Notes under the pieces: model-generated
Told to the model about the DNA's origin: nothing
Database searches by the model: none
Seen by the model: the letters and a program-made list of their open reading frames with translations, nothing else
In this document: one piece after another, positions 5,953-9,083 of the stretch
How the letters are laid out: every line of letters begins with the position of its first letter
Numbering within the stretch: the stretch's first letter is position 1
Program-made: the position numbers and the translations under genes
Assembly (NCBI GenBank): GCA_005885325.1
Contig: VAYX01000037.1
Span: 1-9,083, forward strand
Source: Actinomycetota bacterium
GTDB lineage: Bacteria; Actinomycetota; UBA4738; HRBIN12
Length of the DNA stretch: 9,083 nucleotides
Reading direction: 5' to 3'

Positions 5953-6026
5953 TCGGGACGGCGGGATTTGAACCCGCGACCTCAGCGTCCCGAACGCTGC
6001 GCGCTACCAAACTGCGCCACGTCCCG
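5953..6026 (-). tRNA. tRNA-Pro (anticodon CGG)
   Basis: The minus strand folds as a complete cloverleaf: acceptor CGGGACG/CGTCCCG (seven perfect pairs), T8 G9, D stem GCGC/GCGC with loop AGTTTGGTA, anticodon stem CAGCG/CGCTG with loop TTCGGGA, variable loop AGGTC, T stem GCGGG/CCCGC with loop TTCAAAT, and discriminator A. The anticodon (plus-strand 5990-5992) is CGG, reading CCG codons. The C1-G72 pair, A73 and G37 are bacterial tRNA-Pro identity features, supporting the call. The gene is 74 bases long; the 3' CCA is not encoded and must be added by the nucleotidyltransferase. Confidence 0.97.
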
Positions 6027-6033
6027 TGCGGGC

Positions 6034-6039
6034 CAGTGT
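6034..6039 (-). promoter_or_regulatory. Candidate -10 element of the tRNA-Pro promoter
   Basis: TACACT on the minus strand ends seven bases before the mature tRNA 5' end, so transcription would start at or just before the tRNA with almost no 5' leader. I see no good -35 box 17-18 bases upstream. Confidence 0.4.
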
Positions 6040-6065
6040 ATCGGCTGGCGGCAGCCTCGGGCGGG

Positions 6066-6071
6066 TAGGCT
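6066..6071 (+). promoter_or_regulatory. Candidate -10 element for the ABM-glycosyltransferase-fumC gene row
   Basis: TAGGCT fits the actinobacterial TAnnnT pattern and would start transcription near 6078. That leaves a leader of about 25 bases containing GAGGAG (6087-6092), ten bases before the ATG at 6103. No clear -35 is present. TTGACC at 6071-6076 overlaps it and could instead be a -35, but no good -10 follows. Confidence 0.3.
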
Positions 6072-6102
6072 TGACCTCGGAGCGACGAGGAGCGCCGATC
6101 GG

Positions 6103-6423
6103 ATGACCGTGCTCGCCTACCTGCGATTCGTCCTGGCCGACGAGGCCGATCGCGACCGGTTCGAGGCCGATCTGGCCGCCGTGCGAGACCTGGCTCGGAC
6201 GCAGCCGGGCCATCGTTGGAGCCAGGTCGGCCGGGACCTCTGGGACCCCCGCACCTACGTCGTGGTCTCCGAATGGGACGAGGTCGAGCAGGTCAGGGCG
6301 TTCGAGCACCACCCGGAGCACGAGGTCATCATCCACCGCTGGGAGGCGAGCTACGCCGAGGAGTTCGAGCATCGCCGGTTCGTCCCCTGGATCCGGCCCG
6401 TGGTAGAGGAGGCCACGGCATGA
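6103..6423 (+). CDS. Antibiotic biosynthesis monooxygenase (ABM)-like dimeric alpha+beta-barrel protein
   Basis: The 106-residue protein has the layout of ABM/DABB single-domain proteins: a first strand 'MTVLAYLRFVLA', an amphipathic helix about residues 15-35 ('DRDRFEADLAAVRDLARTQPG'), strands around 'WSQVGRDLWDPRTYVVVSEWD', and a second helix with 'VRAFEHHPEHEVIIHRW'. Family members form dimeric ferredoxin-like barrels and range from small-molecule oxygenases and haem degraders to proteins of unknown role; no motif here fixes a substrate, and no haem ligand is evident. The upstream frame stays open through the antisense of tRNA-Pro, but those residues are an artefact. ATG 6103 has GAGGAG ten bases before it and starts exactly at the first core strand. 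Its stop overlaps the next start as ATGA (6420-6423), so it is probably coupled to the glycosyltransferase gene. Confidence 0.7.
   Translation: MTVLAYLRFVLADEADRDRFEADLAAVRDLARTQPGHRWSQVGRDLWDPRTYVVVSEWDEVEQVRAFEHHPEHEVIIHRWEASYAEEFEHRRFVPWIRPVVEEATA
6406..6412 (+). promoter_or_regulatory. Ribosome binding site of the glycosyltransferase gene
   Basis: GAGGAGG seven bases before the ATG at 6420 is a near-ideal Shine-Dalgarno sequence, lying inside the end of the preceding gene. It fixes the glycosyltransferase start and rules out the longer frame that begins at 6216. Confidence 0.75.
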
Positions 6424-7464
6424 GGATCGCCCTGATCTGCCCGCCGTGGCTCGCGGTCCCGCCGAAGGGCTACGGCGGGATCGAGTGGGTGGTGGCCCTC
6501 GAGGCCGACGGCCTGGCCGAGGTGGGGCACGACGTCACGCTCTTTGCGACCGGCGACTCCATCACCAAGGCCAAGCTCGAGTACGTCTACGAGGTCGCAC
6601 CCGGATCCAAGGCCATCAACGACGTCATGCTCGACACCACCCACACCCTCTTCTCGTTGCGTGACGCGCGAGAACGGTTCGAGGTCCTCCACGTGCACTC
6701 GCCGTTCTCCGCGCTCGCCGCATCGATCGAGACCGGCGTGCCGACCGTCCACACGCTGCACGGCTCCTTCACGCCGGAGATGATCCGGCTCTACGACCTG
6801 GTCGGCGACCGCGCGTGGTTCGTTGCGATCAGCGAGGCCCAGAAGCGGTTCCACGAGTCGCTCCAGTACGCGGGGGTCGTCTACAACGGGATCGACATGG
6901 CTTTTTACTCGTTCAACACGGAGAAGGAGGACTTCGTCCTGTTCCTCGGGCGGGCCGCGCCGGAGAAGGGATGGCGGCGGGCCATCGAGGCGGCGAAGCT
7001 CGCGGGCGAGACGCTCGTATCGGCCGTGAAGATCGCGCACCCCACCGAGGAGGAGGAGTGGGAGCGGAACGTCAAGCCGATCATCCCGAAGGACTGGACG
7101 GTGATGGGCGAGATCTCCCAGGAGGAGAAGGTGGACCTGCTGCGTCGGGCCAAGGCCGTCCTGTTCCCCATCGATTGGCCGGAACCGTTCGGCCTGGTCA
7201 TGACCGAGGCCATGGCCTGCGGCACCCCGGTCATCGCCACGCCCCGAGGCTCGGTACCCGAGGTGATCGAGGACGGGGTCACCGGGTGGATCGTGAGCGT
7301 CGAGAACTACGCGGTCGAGGCGGCCGAGAAGCTCAAGCGCCTGGACGAGATCGACCCCCGTGCCTGCAGGGAGCGGGTGCAGAGGCTGTTCTCGAAGGAA
7401 GCCATGGTGGCCGGATACGAGGGGGTCTTCGAGCGCGTCATCGCGGACGGACGCGGTGGGCGGG

Positions 7465-7472
<8 letters not shown>
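6420..7472 (+). CDS. GT4-family (GT-B fold) glycosyltransferase
   Basis: This 350-residue protein transfers a sugar from a nucleotide-sugar donor with retention of configuration, as far as its family tells. The N-terminal acceptor-side Rossmann domain opens with 'MRIALICPPWLAVPPKGYGG' (Gly-rich donor loop G19-G20) and contains 'VLHVHSPFSALAA' and 'TLHGSF'. The C-terminal domain starts with 'FVLFLGRAAPEKG' (R188, K193, diphosphate contacts in GT4 enzymes) and has the E-x7-E motif in 'EPFGLVMTEAMACGTPV' (E255, E263), then 'PRGSVPEVIEDGVTGWIV'. There are no membrane segments; a peripheral or cytosolic enzyme is expected. The first 60 residues resemble GT4 proteins common in actinobacterial and soil genomes with no assigned acceptor. 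It overlaps the ABM-like gene by four bases and fumC by eight, so all three are probably cotranscribed. Donor and acceptor are unknown; polysaccharide or glycolipid synthesis are possibilities only. Confidence 0.85.
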
Positions 7473-8862
<1,390 letters not shown>

Positions 8863-9083
8863 CCGCCCGGGGTACAAGCTCGAGGACGGTGACCTCGGGC
8901 CGGCAGAGGAACCGGAACGGCGCGTACTTGCTCGTTCCCAGGCCCGGCGAGATGTGCGCGTACGCGTTCCCCATCCGGACCAACCCCGACGCGATCCGCC
9001 TCGGCACGTCCGAGTTGGTCACCAGGGCGCCGACGAGCGGCAACCGGACCTGTCCGCCGTGCGTGTGGCCGAACACCATGAGG

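Noticed and set aside
5953..5972. Integrase attachment site at the tRNA-Pro 3' end
   Set aside because: tRNA 3' ends are common attachment sites, but no repeated copy of the tRNA end, integrase gene or foreign-looking DNA is in the window.
5862..6068. Plus-strand reading frame with a 'GTAGFEPATSASRT'-like segment
   Set aside because: It is the reverse strand of tRNA-Pro, a well-known source of false protein predictions; the cloverleaf explains the bases.
5968..6102. 45-residue N-terminal extension of the ABM-like protein
   Set aside because: The extension runs through the antisense of the tRNA and its promoter; the ATG at 6103 has a ribosome site and begins at the first core strand of the fold.

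Overview
This 9.1 kb window is a dense, high-GC bacterial chromosome segment with gaps under 160 bases between neighbouring features and many 1-8 nt gene overlaps. The mix suggests a member of the Actinomycetota or a neighbouring high-GC Gram-positive-like lineage: a secreted coiled-coil NlpC/P60 hydrolase, an ECF sigma factor with a small soluble zinc anti-sigma, a glucose-dehydrogenase-type MDR enzyme, TAnnnT-type -10 boxes including one placed for a leaderless mRNA, and a tRNA without encoded CCA. No rRNA or phylogenetic marker allows a finer placement. I see no mobile element, CRISPR array, phage gene or toxin module.

Layout. (1) 1-3754, plus strand: the 3' end of a thioredoxin-reductase-like flavoprotein, a zinc-type glucose 1-dehydrogenase-like enzyme whose ATG overlaps the previous stop, and an 831-residue glycogen-debranching-type glycosidase 11 bases further on. 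Debranching can release free glucose and the dehydrogenase could oxidise it, so the pair may be one carbohydrate module; that link is inference. (2) 3789-5790, minus strand: read 5' to 3', a secreted NlpC/P60 endopeptidase, an ECF sigma factor and its zinc-binding anti-sigma factor (GTGA overlap). (3) 5791-6102: control region holding the NlpC/P60 promoter, a large nested inverted repeat, tRNA-Pro(CGG) on the minus strand, and a short divergent promoter region. (4) 6103-8862, plus strand: a tightly overlapping row of an ABM-like alpha+beta-barrel protein, a GT4 glycosyltransferase and class II fumarase (fumC). (5) 8804-9083, minus strand: the C-terminal end of a calcineurin-like metallophosphoesterase, converging on fumC and overlapping it by 59 bases.

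Most of the window is recognisable housekeeping or accessory metabolism, and I did not find a clearly new system. The points most worth a second look are the helical N-terminal module fused to the debranching enzyme, the altered zinc ligands of the dehydrogenase, the Cys/His-rich soluble anti-sigma with a leaderless-looking sigma promoter, and the long nested inverted repeat directly behind tRNA-Pro.
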